A stretch of 64,000 bases of DNA from Ceratobasidium sp. AG-K. Its lineage: Eukaryota; Basidiomycota; Agaricomycetes; Cantharellales; Ceratobasidiaceae. Below, piece after piece: positions 47,941 to 60,891 of the stretch; positions within the stretch are counted from its first letter, which is position 1, and every line of letters begins with the position of its first letter. Location: contig JAWNGF010000004.1 in the NCBI GenBank assembly GCA_037039685.1, forward strand, positions 3,968,001 to 4,032,000. The letters run 5' to 3'. The notes under the pieces are model-generated. The model had not been told where the DNA came from, ran no database searches, and saw only the letters and a program-made list of their open reading frames with translations. The translations under genes were made by a program, and so were the position numbers.

Positions 47941-49722
47941 CTTCGACCTAGCTCTGCGTTTCGTGTCCTCGACCATTAGATAGCCTAGTTATACGCAACG
48001 CTACGAACGCAAATAATAAAGTAGTATTCGTATCTGTGTATTTACATCCCGGAAATCATGGCAAGTGGTAGGACGTACCTATGATTCAAATGATTCTCTA
48101 CCAACAGGATTGTCAGTATGGTGTAATAAAACAATAACGCCAGAGGGAATCAGAAGGAAGGCAACGGAGATATCCACACGATTTTTGCGCTCTCGGAAAC
48201 AATGGTTTACATCCGAAATGTTTCATCACATGCAAGGTTGAACTATAAGCAAAGGGAAACTTACCGTCCTCAAGCAGGCTGACGTATATAAACCACCCTA
48301 GTCTACATAAGAAACGCTGGGTCAGAAACTATCCGAAAATACTAAATGATGCGAATAAAAGCTATGTCTCAGCTACCGTTGTAGAAGGGTGTACACATGT
48401 AACCGTGAGATCATTCGTTAGAACGAAGGTAAAAAAAAAGTTGTCATCAAAGGAGGGGAATGGTGGGACCCTCGAATTACAACGATTACTCACACATACA
48501 CAATCTTCGTCATCTTAGTAACCAGGCCAATATCCATAACGCAAACAATCCTCATCCTGCGATACAGTGTGAGTCAGTAAGTACTTAAACCCTGATCGAA
48601 AACAATAAGGTGGGAGTTGCGTAACTCAGATACCGTTGTAAGAAAGCTCATTCCAGCAGGTCGCACAGTGTGAATAATAATGTTGACATCAAGGTGTAGA
48701 AGAACAAAAGTTTTAAGACAAGTGGGGACTAGAACTTACCGATCGCATCGTCGTGGGTACTGAGGAGGGGAGCTTGCTCTAATAATTTTTGACTGCCGAT
48801 TATCGCGGTTCCGCGGAAGCAGCGCTTGGGAAGGGGACCTATAACGAACCAAACCCAGCGTCACGCTGAATAGTAAAACCCTGGGTCTTAAGTCTCCTCG
48901 AAGGTCCTAGAGCGCTTCAAAGAAGTCAAAGATTGAGGAGCACCATGTAGGCTCCCAAGCGTCTATACCAGGAGCTATATGAGCTTCTGTGAGCTTTCCT
49001 GGGGCTTCAGAGGACTCTGGAGCTCGTACTAGGAAGCTGCTTGAATCTTCTGAGCGCTTGCAGGCGTTTCAGTTCCAATACAACCTGCCTTGCCCACCAG
49101 AAGGAGGCCCTTGACGAATCTCTCACTAGGCTCTCCTGTGCGCGATAGCCTCTGAAACCCCACGATAAAAATGATATAATGGTACATGTTCCTCAGCTTT
49201 CGCGTTGTCAAACCAGCCGCTTAACCATTCCCACCGCTGAGATAGCACTAGTAGAGTATTGGGATTTGATATGAGGCCTAGCTGTTCTCTCTACAATTAA
49301 TACAGATATAACATTCTACAATCCCCAAGACTGAATCATCGTTTCGGTCGTGCTAAGATCGGTTTATGATCGTTTTCAGTCGCAGAATCAATAAGTCCCG
49401 CTTCCTGCACGCTATAAAAGTAGCAAGCTGTACGTTCGGTGGTCAGACTCATGATCATTTAGAGCTCCAGGAACATTATATACGTTAGGCGCCAACAGTA
49501 ACCCATTTCTCAACCGAAATACTTCCTCTCTTCTGAAGCAGAGCATACGCAGGTCCAACTCATTTCGAATTTTGGTTTTCAACGTAGCTCCAACCTGTAT
49601 GAAGCTCAAGTTCAGACAATTCGTCTTAGTTACATGCAAACAGGCCACATACCGTACAACAGCGAACATGACCGTACTAGAAACCCTTGCTTCAATAACT
49701 GCTTGATTCTTCTTGTAACTCG
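47941..49722. other. Long intergenic region, no gene seen
   Basis: A+T-richer sequence with no supported ORF. Phrases such as ACCGTTGTAGAAG and ACCGTTGTAAGAA (near 48375 and 48632) hint at degenerate repeats, but no unit can be defined. Confidence 0.35.
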
Positions 49723-51275
49723 CTAATGATGATGAATAAATGTCAGGCTCCACTCTATGACTGAAATAACGAGTAAAATATTCACATACAGAGTGAGACG
49801 ATTGTGTACACCGGCGAGTTCCTTATACGCTTCTGAGATCCGTTGATCGATTTGCGGCTGCAGAGGAGCATATATGCATCCCCAGCAATCTGATTGATAG
49901 CGGCTTCGATCATCACCTCGTAAATTTGCCAGAGCTGACGCTAGCTTCCCTCGAACAGAGGCTTGTCTACCACACCATTTATCCCACAATAACCTACGAT
50001 AATACGGAAGGCGAGCAAGCGCGGATATATCCTCCAGAGGTACTCTGGAGCCCATCCCTTTACACTGACCAAAAGTCTCGTCCCATAGGATTGAGCACTT
50101 CGGTTGGCACAATAGGCAGATGTCTTTGAAACATGGGAGCGACTCCCAAGGCGTGATCAGCCAGTTGAGACTATCGAGCTGATTAGCCATAGAGACTAGC
50201 TGGGTCTGTGCCACGGATAGTAAGGTCCTTTCCTTCGAAGTTAGCTTGGTGGCCCATGTGGAAGAGCCATGTCCTAAGCTTAGAATAGAGGCAAACACGC
50301 AGCCGAATAGTTCTGGATCATCATTAGGAGCGCAGGATCTCGATAGAGGGCCACACATGCGTCGAGATTAGCAGTAGCGTACTCATGTCGGCCAGCCTCT
50401 CCATTCACCGAGATGTAGATGTGGTACCAGATGAAGGTTGCTACGAGTGATGTCAAATACTCTGAAGAGGAGCGTGAAAAAGATCTAAGCTGAAGTATGG
50501 TTTCCTTGCTCCATTCGCCTCGAATCATCTCCGGCTCCTTTAAGTTTGGCTCGTTATACAAGTCGATGGCCATTGTTAACCAATCACATGCCCATTTTTC
50601 GAGGCGGAACATCCCGAGCTGATTAGCAACAAAGGCGATATCGAGGTATGTGATGAGCCTCTTGTGGATATAAGGCGTGTTTTCCCAGCCCGTACGACAA
50701 AATAGGTAGCTGCAAGGTATTCGAAGGTTTTGGTACTCCCTCTCGTACGGTCTTTTGATGCTACAGATCAACCTCCATCTGCTCCTGGCTCATGATACCA
50801 CTGACCTTCCCAAAAGGCCAACAAGGTAGTTGCGAAATTGTCTCCCAGTTATGTTCGGGAGTGTGACAGGGTTACTATCACTGGAGGCGTCGATTTGATG
50901 CAGGAGGTCTTCGTTGAGTTGGTGGTTTTTATCCCGTAGGATAGGAGCCGAAAGTCCAAAGATAAGATAGAAATGAAGCTATAGTATGATCGAATTAATA
51001 TGGCCGTCTTTTAGGCGGTGCAAAATATCATTACCTATGATATGGTGGGAACCGGTACCAACGAATACGTGGTAATAACGCCATTATTTCCTCATCCATG
51101 AAACGGAGACAATCCAGGGAGGGTCGCTTACTTTATACAGACATCCATCAAACAAAAGCACAACGTTACCGTCTGGGTAGTAATACCTGTCATCTCTCTG
51201 ATGGATGCTGGGTGACGATTGACTCTCTGATACGGAGTTATCAGGGATGGGGTATAGGTTATTTTCGTTGGACAT
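49723..51275 (-). pseudogene. BTB-like protein paralogue with frameshift (left copy)
   Basis: Minus-strand gene with the exon plan of the plus-strand partner at 51462-53138. Exon 1 is 51275-51132 (ends FDGCLYK), exon 2 is 50978-50806 (LHFYLIFGLSAPILRD...LVGLLGR) and exon 3 starts at 50751 (PYEREYQNLRIPC). Exon 3 is homologous to the partner along its length, but near 50317-50326 one base is missing relative to the partner's coding sequence. The frame changes between DPALL and DPELFGCVFASIL, so the first frame stops at 50280 while homology continues in another frame to 49723. No splice pair rescues it. The BTB assignment rests on YYYPDGNVVLLF...LYK followed by a phospho-independent pattern, and is tentative. 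Confidence 0.65.
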
Positions 51276-51461
51276 AATGGGTATTTATGAGAGTGATGTA
51301 GTTTATTCCGGGAGAGGGTAACGACAAGTCTGGGTGACACGTGTGGTGGCTGTACTAGATTTCGATAACTCTGAATTCAGTACATCCACACTACACGTGC
51401 CACATGCGTATCATATTCTCTTCTTTACCAAGGGATTATATTGATCACAACACCTCGAAAA
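51276..51461. promoter_or_regulatory. Shared 186-bp bidirectional promoter with paired CACGTG boxes
   Basis: The whole space between the two divergent start codons. Two CACGTG E-boxes, at 51338-51343 and 51394-51399, sit in an imperfect inverted repeat (about 51335-51354 against 51380-51402), so the promoter is itself palindromic, as expected if the inverted duplication included it. Confidence 0.6.
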
Positions 51462-53138
51462 ATGGCGTCTTCAAGTACAGGCCCAGGTGGAAACAACAGG
51501 CACCCAATTCCTGAGGATGCCTCACCTCGGAGTCGTCCGCTACCGATTCACTGCTGGCAGGATCAGAAATATTACTATCAAGATGGTAACATTGTCCTTC
51601 TATTCGGGCATCGTTTATTCAAGGTGGGTTACTTCAAATTGGATGCGTGTTATCAACAACGATAAAGAGCCTTGATATACTGAATATCTTCATCATGATC
51701 ATCAATGTGGGTTTATGTCATATCCGGTACTAAAATTCGTCACAGGTAATAATACCCTACTGATATCATGTAGCACATGCTGATGGCGGTGTCATTGCTT
51801 GGTTTAATCAGCTTCACGTTTGCATGATTTTTGGGCCCGATCCTCCCATTCTTCGAGAGAATGCCGACCTAGTTAATCAGATCAAAAACTCCAATGATAG
51901 CAACCCCGTCATACTACCGGATATCACGGACAGACAAATTCGTAGCTATCTAAGGATAATTATGGGAAGGTACATATATTCCACCCGTGAATGTATATCT
52001 CTAATTTGAACTGGCTCGAAGGCCGTATGATGATCGCGAATACCCGAATCTTCAGATACCGTGCAATTCCGTATCGTGCAGTGCCTTCTACGAGGACCAG
52101 ACATACACCCATGAACGTTTCATAGCCTATCTCGATATCGCCGTCGTTGCTCAGCAATTCGGCATGACTGAGCTTGAACACTGGGCAGGTGAATGGGTTG
52201 AGAATGCCCTAAAAGCATACAACAAACCGGACCTGAAACGCCCACAGATAATTGAGGGCGAGTGGAGCAAAGAAACCTTGTTGCAGCTTAGAGCATACTC
52301 GCGCTCTTGTTCCTCAGAGTATTTGGCGTCACACGCGGCAACTTTTCTCTGGTATCATATCCTAGTCTCGGCGAACGAAGCAACTGGACGGACCTCTTAT
52401 GCGGCTTCCAACCTCGAGGCATGTGTGGCGTTGTATAAAGACCCTGCACTCCTGCACGGCGATCCCGAACTATTTGGCTGCGTGTTTGCATCTATTCTAT
52501 GCCTAGGCCACGGCTCTTCCACTTGGATGAACAAGTTAACCGCCGGTGATAGAACTTTACTATCTGTGGCACAAACCCAGTTTGTAGCGCTTTCCGATCA
52601 GCTCAACAGCGTAGACTGGTTAGTGAGACCATGGGAGTCGTTTCCGTGTTTCAAGAATGTCTGCTCGACCTGTCGTCCAAGATGTTCAACCCTTTGGAAT
52701 GAGACCTATGGACTATGCAATGGACTCAGCTCCCGCGCAGCCCTAAAGGATATATTCTCACTGGCACAGCTCCCTCAGTATCGTCGATCGCTATGGCAAA
52801 AATGGCATAATGCTCAAACCACTTCCGCTGGCCGGATGCTGATGTCGGCTTGGTCGAGTCTGACGGGCAATGCTACCACTTATACACCTAACCCTGACTG
52901 CTGGGTGTGTGTATATACCCCCATTCAGCCGGAGCTTGAAAGGCGGACTGGGGAGGTATACAGAGAGCTTGCAGGTTTATACAAGGGTCTTGCTTCGTAC
53001 GTGAACTCGCTGTATTCGCGCCGTGTATCATCGCTGACGCACCCCTGCCTCTTCCCTCAGCCAATTGAGTTCACAGCCGGGAGTGAGACACTGATTAAAG
53101 GAAACGGTTCTACTTGGGCGTGGGTGTTGAAACTTTGA
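51462..53138 (+). CDS. BTB-like protein (right copy, intact)
   Basis: Three exons (51462-51623, 51812-51969, 52022-53138) give 478 aa. The N-terminus is polar. KYYYQDGNIVLLFGHRLFK|LHVCMIFGPDPPIL and ILPDITDRQIRSYLRIIMGR resemble a BTB/POZ fold split by introns. The large third exon codes a mainly helical region with conserved Cys pairs (CFKNVCSTCRPRCSTLW, CWVCVY) and DPELFGCVFASILCLGHGSS. I do not recognise that C-terminal domain; similar BTB-plus-Cys proteins are multiplied in some agaricomycetes. Its divergent paralogue at 49723-51275 is about 60 percent identical by eye in the aligned parts. The intron at 51624-51811 is unusually long (188 nt) for this genome. Confidence 0.7.
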
Positions 53139-54524
53139 ATCATGTCGATAATTTGGAAACGCACGTGTGATTTGTTTTGGTAATCTGTCCCTCAGAACCT
53201 GCCACGAATGATGTCAAATCTAGCTCTGTGCTGTAGAACTTCATGCTAATCATAAATCTTGTTCCGCCCGTATTGGTGACCTCGTGATTCGCGGTGTGGA
53301 TTTTTTGCACAAAGGATTTAGGCCAATTGACCTTGTAACCCGTAGCTTGCGGAGACTCACAAGCGCGACTTAGCCACTGATGAGAGGCGACAAGCTTACC
53401 GCTTTCCCTCCATTTCGTCAACCCATGTGACAGTTTTGAGTCCTATTCCGCTCCTATGTTCATATGATCCCCCTTCCGACTCCTCTCTTCAGAGACCTTC
53501 CAGGCCCTCCAGCTCGAAGAGAGTATCCGCAGCCGCCCAAGAACTCTCAGAAAGTTCTAATTTAGATCCTGAACATAGAGAGGAAAAAGCAGCCTCGTGG
53601 GAGGAACCATGTGTTCGAAACACTGAACGAATTGATGGTTCAATCCGCTGCAAAATTCCACCATATGCCCATCCCCCTATGAATCTCTTCGCTTGGCCTA
53701 AACAATGTACCCCCTGGCCCCGAAATTAATTTCCGAGCTAAGACCCAAGATCCCAAATTGTAGCTACACCGAAACTGGAGACCGCTCCCGAGGTGGCTAC
53801 CTCTTGCCGTGTTCCATCAGGGTTTTTTGGAGGTAGGCTATATCCAGTTAAAACCTTGAAATCGATAAAATAGCGGCGCTCGGTTACAACCCGAACGATT
53901 GAATTTAGATAGCCTGGTAGAACTGTGTTATCGTGATCGCGCATATACGCTGTCACAACAGGTTATAGTACTCAATATCTGGTAATCTCAAATTAGGCCC
54001 CCGGGGGGCTTCTTGATTATAGACACGTATCTTTAGTTAACTGTATATATATCCAAGCTCTATGCGCTAACTACAGCATCCAGACCCCGTATTGTAGACA
54101 GTATCTAAACAAAACCCGTACTAGGAGTAACTAATAGAAGTATTTGTGCTGGTAGCGACTCATGCATGCATCATTGTTGTGTCCCAAACAAAAGTTCTGT
54201 CAGCCACGTCCATGCGGGAAAGAAAGGACTTACACCTCCTCCACCGATCAGAGGACTGGCGCATTAAGTGAGTTAAACGTTCGAGGTCGATCGAAGCTGG
54301 AACGGACAGAACCGGGGAGTATGCGACTGAGGGGACCCAGGGAACTGATCGGGGGAGAGAAAACGTCGAGGAAGAGGGGCGATTAACTACACTGGGCCAA
54401 AGCCCATGATAGGCTATAGATTGCGCCATGCACGAACCAAGAGTTGGACCCCGTGAGCACAAAGTATCGATCGAATGCGACACGCATCGGACAGGTGCCT
54501 TTACCGATTGGGATTCAACCAGTG
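53139..54524. other. Short minus-strand ORFs, no gene recognised
   Basis: Minus-strand frames at 53140-53421 (GYKVNWPKSFVQKIHTANHEV) and 53738-53956 (RRYFIDFKVLTGYSLPPKN) read somewhat protein-like and could be exons of one unrecognised or decayed gene. Splice links are unclear. Confidence 0.3.
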
Positions 54525-54797
54525 CTACATCGCACTAATCGGGTCAAAAAGCATCGGCATCCTCTGGGTGACAGCCAGCTTCATCCAGTGATTGGCCAGT
54601 ACCGTAGATACTGAAGCTATGTAAGACACGCACGGAGAATTTGCATCAATTGTTGCATGAGGCACCATAGAGAGTTCACGCCAGAAAATAAGATCGAGCG
54701 AGTCACCGTTGGGCTCCATTTCAAACCACCCAACTTTGGTTTGCTTCTTTAATAGCCCTCCGAATCCACTGAACCATGGTCCATCCCACCGTACGTG
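54525..54797 (-). pseudogene. Unrecognised gene fragment
   Basis: An open minus-strand frame of about 90 codons reads RWDGPWFSGFGGLLKK, then WFEMEPNGDSLDLIFWREL and VLANHWMKLAVTQRMPMLFD. The composition is clearly protein-like, but there is a stop just upstream, no good start before Met-27 of the frame and no splice acceptor. It is probably a remnant exon of a lost gene, or the gene is 5'-incomplete. Family unknown. Confidence 0.35.
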
Positions 54798-57700
54798 TTA
54801 TTACAGAACATAGTTGAATATCACGCTAGTGTTATGATGCCCTCTGTCCTCGTGATACCACCGAAATAGTTCCCCTGTGGTCGTGATAACTTATCCCAGT
54901 TCTAATAATTTCACAACACTGCTGTAACACTGTTGTGACCCCATAAAATATTTCAGCGTCATGCCCTCTAAATAATTTCCCTGATGTCGCCATACTCTAG
55001 AACAGCCTGAACTTGGAATAACAGCGCATACATGAGCCGCTCTAATCAAGAGAGTATTTCACGCCCATACATAGCTGGTCTCTGCTTATTTTGGTATCTT
55101 GGAAGTGCTTAAGCTTGATCTACACGGGCAATATTTAGTAAATACGAGAGTGCGATTTCAATTTTTGCCAACAGCCAAACCAGCGCGTGTGTTGAAGTGA
55201 TTGAACGAGTCAATCCGTTTGACCAACTTGATGAAGGCCACTCATGACAGCTATTTCTACTGGAAGGGATGGGGTGAAGTGGAGTTGAATCGGATGTAGA
55301 TAGCTGCGGTGCGGTATAGCGCTATGATACGACTCAGCTTCGGAGCAAGTTTCGTCGGTATGTATCTATCAAACCATTCATGTCAGGCAGACACTCTGAA
55401 TGGCCCCAACATGCTTCAATTTCCGAATCGCTCTGAAATAATGTAGCTGGGAATCGCCGCCTGTCGCCCATTCTCACGATATACTTGATCCGTATATCTA
55501 TGTGTAGAATTAACCTCTAACGCAACTGAACGGGAACATGGTATGCCTCACCACGCAAAACCTTCACGACCAGAGTTCTCGATAGTCTAGTAAAAGAGGG
55601 TCCTTCCAAACGCAATGGGTCGTATCCACGGATATAAAGTTGAACTGTACAGCCGCGCCGATCAGCGGAAAATGTGAAATATCGCCTCCCGGTTCGAGTT
55701 TGCCGCATTCGGGTGCGCCCTTGAAAACTTTTGAGTCGGGAATAAGCGGGTCCGCGCGCAGCGAGTATGGTAGATTCCGACTTGGGAGATGAAACAGGAG
55801 GTGGTGGCGAGCTGTCCTGATGTTCACCGAAAGAGATAAACACAAATCGTTTGACACTGTCAATCACGCAATCAATATCCCTATATAAGCGTGCTGGAAA
55901 GGCGTATGCTGAGCAGAAAGTGCGCAATTTGAATATTTATGGTTAGATAAATGATTCGTTCTGTCCAAAAAGATTTTCACTCCAACTCTGGAGCGAATAG
56001 TGAGAGAGATACCCATTTACGGACGCAGTGAGGGATTCCCAGGCCGCACATTGGTATGCGGATGTTGATTATGGACGTCAATTTGTTGATTGATGGACAC
56101 CTCGACATTTCAAATTTATGACAAATTTATGGAGGGCGCCGTCGGGTTGTCTTGAACCTCGGTCCGAGCTGGTTACTCCCGGCGGCACGCGAATGGATCT
56201 AGTGACAGCAGGCAACCTCAACCACCAACACACGTTACTTCCGGTGAAACCGAACCTACTCTCAAACAGGACACACTAGAAGCACCTAAGAGTAAGAGCC
56301 TGATCGGTTTACCAAATGGCTGTGCTCAAAGGCTGCGTTAGCAAGAATTTGTACATGTTCGACTTCTAGACGTGCGCAGTCGGTAGTCAATTGACTGAAA
56401 GCAGACGCGTCATACGGCGCCGCCCCGAGACGAATCCGCCTCGCGTGCGGTTGTTGAGAACCTAATCAAAGTCCACGTGTCGTGGCGCTTGTCAACTGTC
56501 AGTGTCGATGGCGAGGGAGCGCCGCGGCAACCGATGGATCGACCCGACCGCCGATCACTTCCTGATTGGGTGGCGCTTCACCGCTTCGGACTTGGTTGTC
56601 GAAAATTGCACGACCCAGCCGGGGTGGTTCTCCGTTGCCGATGTGTTGGGGATGATGAACTTATGGAGAAGCCTAGGGGCTGTTGGGCGAGGCTACCGCT
56701 TGATGTTTGTCCCGAAAATAGAAACTAATGAATTACGGAATATGACCATCTACGTGGAAGATTGCGTCGTTGGCGTCACCTAGTAGAGGCTGGGGTGTTT
56801 ATCGTTATGCAACACGCGCAGCAGTGGCAATGGAAGTGCATTGTTCGCGGGACCTCATGCAGCTTTGTGAACATTGATGCAAGTCCGACTGGGCGCAAAC
56901 CGCGCGGTTATAAGAACACAACAAAACAGGGTAAAGTCTCGAGGACTTGATTAAACAATTGTTTTGATATGGCCATCGCAGCAGGCCCTGCAGTGTGCCT
57001 CGAAAGATGCCTGCCTCGTGGAAGATAAATGCACCGAAGACCTCGGGTGCGTGCATGCTGGGCGGCCGAATGAATTGACGAGGATTGGGGTAGCCCCTGA
57101 GACTGAATGTATGCTAATCACGTGTTGTCGGGGTCTGTGTGTGCCCAGGATCTGCTCCATGCTCACTGGACCTTCAACACACTCAGGGGGTGGACTAGAT
57201 AAGCCTGCGCTCGACGACGACTGTGGACGTCTACTGTCACTGCGACGAGGCGAGTAGGGAGGCGACAGAGGCTCATCTGTGGACTTGCGTGAGAGGCGAT
57301 CCCACGTCGTAGCTAATAAAGAGAGGTGCGGCTATCGTGGTTGTGTCGTGTAAGATGCCCGCTAACGCCAGTCTCACCCAGTTTCGGGAATCCGTCGATA
57401 GCCAGCCGGGAACGCTCAGCGGTGGGTAGTAATCAGCCTCAGCCTGGTTTCTGTTTGCTCTCCGCGTCATCGTCTGCAGAACCATCTGTTTCTCTGTCGA
57501 GAATCCTGCGCTGCTGTACTTATATCCCCCACGCGCGCCCCACTTCATCTCACTGCCTTCTGTCTGCTGCGTATTGGCATCTTACTCATCCCTACTGCAG
57601 TGCCGGTCAAATTATCTCAAATTGTGCTTCGGTATTTAAACTCGGTCTCGAGGTCAACTAACCGGTACGTCACTAATGCCATCATTCCGAAACGCAGTTT

Positions 57701-57826
57701 CACGGGGGTTGCGTGGCGCACTTTGTCTGATCTATGTTGACCCTTGCCAAATTTAGGCGCCCAATTCCGAACACAAGCTTTGCATTTATACTCGCCTATT
57801 TCCAGAGTCTTTAGCCCCCCTCTCCA
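54798..57826. other. Gene-poor accessory region
   Basis: Two overlapping minus-strand frames at 55517-55927 (one with GGDISHFPLIGAAVQFNFISVD) and a plus-strand frame at 56502-56783 are the only protein-like signals; none has a recognised domain. The last 300 bp hold the promoter and leader of the kinase gene. Confidence 0.35.
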
Positions 57827-60800
57827 ATGGCGCAGCCAGATGTCTATCCTTTACATACCCGGGGCCACGCCTATGACTACGACCCTGCGACGTACGCCAT
57901 TCTCGAGGATGCTCTCAATCAGCCATTTCATCCCGAGGAGGCTGCTAGCATCTCACCCACTCCTTCTACGAGCGTCTCTACGAACCAACCTGCACCTTTC
58001 GCACAATACACCTCGCTCGTCGGTCGAACCATTACTTCTCCCTCGGGTGGTCGCTTCCGCCTTGCCTTTAGGCGTGTCCTCGGCCTCGGTGCTTATGGAG
58101 TAGTCTACCTCGCCGAGGAGATTGAACGCGAAGAGGGCCAATACGCCTTGTTCAACCCTTCCACGTCATCGAAGCGACACGAACGCGAGGCCACCATCTC
58201 CACAGCGGGTCGGATGTATGCGGTCAAGGTCATGCGCTGCGCTCCTCGGGGGTCCCGGCAACGCGCATTTCAGGCTCGCGAAGTCGCGCTCCACCGCAAG
58301 GCCGACGGTCATCCCGGCATCGTTCCGTTGCATGCCGTTTATGGTACTGGTCGGCCACCCACTTGGTCTCCTCGCAAACGCAAGGCCTGGAGCTCGCATT
58401 CGCGCCTCATCCGCCCCGAGGACGAGTTGACCTGGGACCGGGACGCCGAACTCAGCGGCGAGCCACTCCCCGCCCTCGAAAACGGCCAGCGGGAAGAGCT
58501 GGTGTATATGGTCCTGTCCTATGTCGGAGGCGGAGACTTGTTCACCATGATTGCCGAAAAACAGCAATATATTGGGGATGATTCTCTCATTAGGAGCGTG
58601 TTTGTCCAGCTCCTAGATGCGGTCGAGTGGTGCCATGAACGCAAGGTCCGGCACAGGGACCTCAAGCCGGAAAATATTCTCTGCGAAGAAGGTGGAAGGA
58701 CCGTTCTCATTAGTGATTTCGGGCTCGCTACGACAGATCCAAAGAGTCGGGATTTTGGTTGCGGGAGCAGCTATTACATGAGTCCAGGTACGTGTTCCTG
58801 CCGCCAAGTCGTTCTCCAGCTCACGGCTTTACAGAGTGTTATGGCGATCCCCTGTCGCCCGCCACATCCGCTAGCTATGACACGTGCGCCAACGACGTAT
58901 GGACCCTCGGTGTCGTCCTTGTCAATCTCGCCACGGGCCGAAACCCTTGGGAAGCCGCTTCGCCCCTGGACCCGACTTTTACATCATTTTGCGCCGACCC
59001 TGCTAACTTTCTGATGTCGATCCTTCCAATTACACCTTCCGCCAATTCCGTCCTCGTCCGTGTGTTTGAACAGGACCAAGCGAAGCGGTGTAAAATCTCC
59101 GAGCTCCGGGAGATGGTCCTCCGAGTCAGGCGATGGACGCTGCGGGGCTCCGAGTTGGATGGCGCGGACGAGGGTGCTCGGGATGTCGCGCGTGGGTGTG
59201 GGCTCTTGGATGCGGAGGTGCCTGGATTCGCCGAGCAAGACGCGGGAGTGGGGCGTGTTGGATCCAGCGGGAGCGGAATGGGGGAGCGCAGCCGTTTCAG
59301 CGAAGACACGATGCTCGACTATGGCGAGGAAGACGGCGAGGGCGAAGAGGACGTCGAATGGAGCATGTGTGTTCCTGGGATGGGTCGAGGACGAAGCGAA
59401 TCGACAATCTCGACGTCGTCTGAAATGAGCCGCTCTCGGCCTGTTTCCAAAATCTTGTCCAATTCGCCAACGCTCCAGGGTCCCGTCTGGGACAAGTCTG
59501 AGCCCGAGGTCGGTGATCAAAGCCTTGCACAGTCCGAATCTATGCCGCGATGGCCCAAGATTGTCCAGGGCTGGAGCATGGTTGAGCCGAGCACGCCGCC
59601 GATGGCTGCTGAATTCGAGTCTACGACGCCGAGGGCCGTTTTGCAAATGACACCAAGGGCAACGGGGATACCCAAGCCTACGACGCCCAGAATTACGACG
59701 CCACGAACTCAAGTTACGCTCAAGAATCCCAAGACACCCGTGTTGTACACGCCCAAGTCGACGCCTTCGCTACGAACACCACGATCCAACCCAACTCTCC
59801 AACCCCCTAGGACCGGTACCGTACTTGCCGAAGTCTCTCGTTCTGGCTCGGGTTCTCCTGGTCCGTTGGGCTCTGCATCCACATCCAAGATTCCTCGTTA
59901 TACCGGGTCGCCGCGAACGCGCACTGTCAGCTTTGATCCGCCTTCGACGCGTACGATTAGCTTCGAACCCGAGGCACGAATGCGCACAAATAGTTTCGAG
60001 CCGTCGTCTAGGGCGCGTACGACTAGTTTCGACCCCAAGGGGTCGGGGCGGGGCAGGATGTGGAGCGCACCTGGCCCGGAAGCGACCAAGAAGCTGGGAG
60101 TCAAGACCAAGGTCTCGTTTGGTGACTTGTCGGCCATGGCGATCGGGCGGTTGAAAAAGTCGTCCATGCGTGATTTGCAGTCCAAGGATTCCAGCACTTC
60201 CATGCGTGAATTTTATTCCAAGGGTAGCCTGTCGACGTTGTCCGTGGCCTCTTCCGAGTCGAGTGGGTTCCCGTCTACGCCCCTCAAGGCCGAAGTGTTC
60301 TTGTCTTCGCCTCGGGTGATTGTGTCCCATCCGTCGGACCCCAAAGTGTGGAATACCTCGCGCTCATCGGCTAGTAGCCTGTGGGACACGTCGTCGGAGC
60401 GAACTGGCGAGACTTTGGTCGACCCGGTCCATCATCCTTCTGCTCTGCAGGCCGGTGCACCCTTGTATGACGCGTCCGCGAGCCTTGTCGATTCGAGTTC
60501 GTTCTACCGATCCAAGGCTTGGGGCGTGTCTTCGCCTTCCCTCTCGCACAGCCAATTCGAGGAAACACGCCCTGTAGCAACTCCCGTCTTCGCGCGCCGG
60601 AGAAACACGGCAGCTAGTTCTCGCACCGAGTCGCCGCCCAAGCAACGCAAAATCAAACGCGTTCCTGTTCCTCCAATCCCATCCGAGTTGCTAGAAGAGC
60701 ACGAGCGACAGATGACGCTCAAGAGGAATGGTACAACAGGGAGAATGTACGAGCTCGCCGTCGACGCGTCGAGCGAAAAGGTGGCTCCACCGCCTGGGCT

Positions 60801-60891
60801 GGCGTTTGAAGATCGCAACGGCGACTATCGGACCGGTCCGGGGCCCAAGCGCTTGTTGGAGAACGCTCGTGCTTGGTTCCGCCGGATTTGA
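57827..60891 (+). CDS. Ser/Thr protein kinase with long phospho-motif-rich tail
   Basis: Two exons (57827-58787, 58835-60891) give 1005 aa. A 70-residue N-terminal extension leads into a kinase domain: glycine loop LGLGAYGVVYLAEE, VAIK-type AVKVM, catalytic loop HRDLKPENIL, DFGLAT and, after the intron, the P+1 region and DVWTLGVVLVNLATGRNPW. A basic insert of about 50 residues (RKRKAWSSHSRLIRPEDEL) sits before the hinge. The kinase resembles the fungal Ran1/Ksp1-like group. The C-terminal half is disordered, with an acidic patch, about a dozen TPR/TPK sites and four tandem RTxSF(D/E)P-type motifs. It ends in a conserved-looking amphipathic helix (LLENARAWFRRI). The intron lies between the DFG segment and the APE region. 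Confidence 0.88.

Noticed and set aside
54920..54950. Short inverted repeat CACAACA...TGTTGTG
   Set aside because: Seven-bp stem only, no terminator or element context; expected by chance in 64 kb.
58984..59712. Minus-strand ORF of 242 codons
   Set aside because: Antisense of the kinase gene, whose frame is continuous and carries the kinase motifs.
59770..60330. Minus-strand Arg-rich ORF of 186 codons
   Set aside because: Antisense of the kinase tail; composition reflects G+C-rich repeats and no domain is present.
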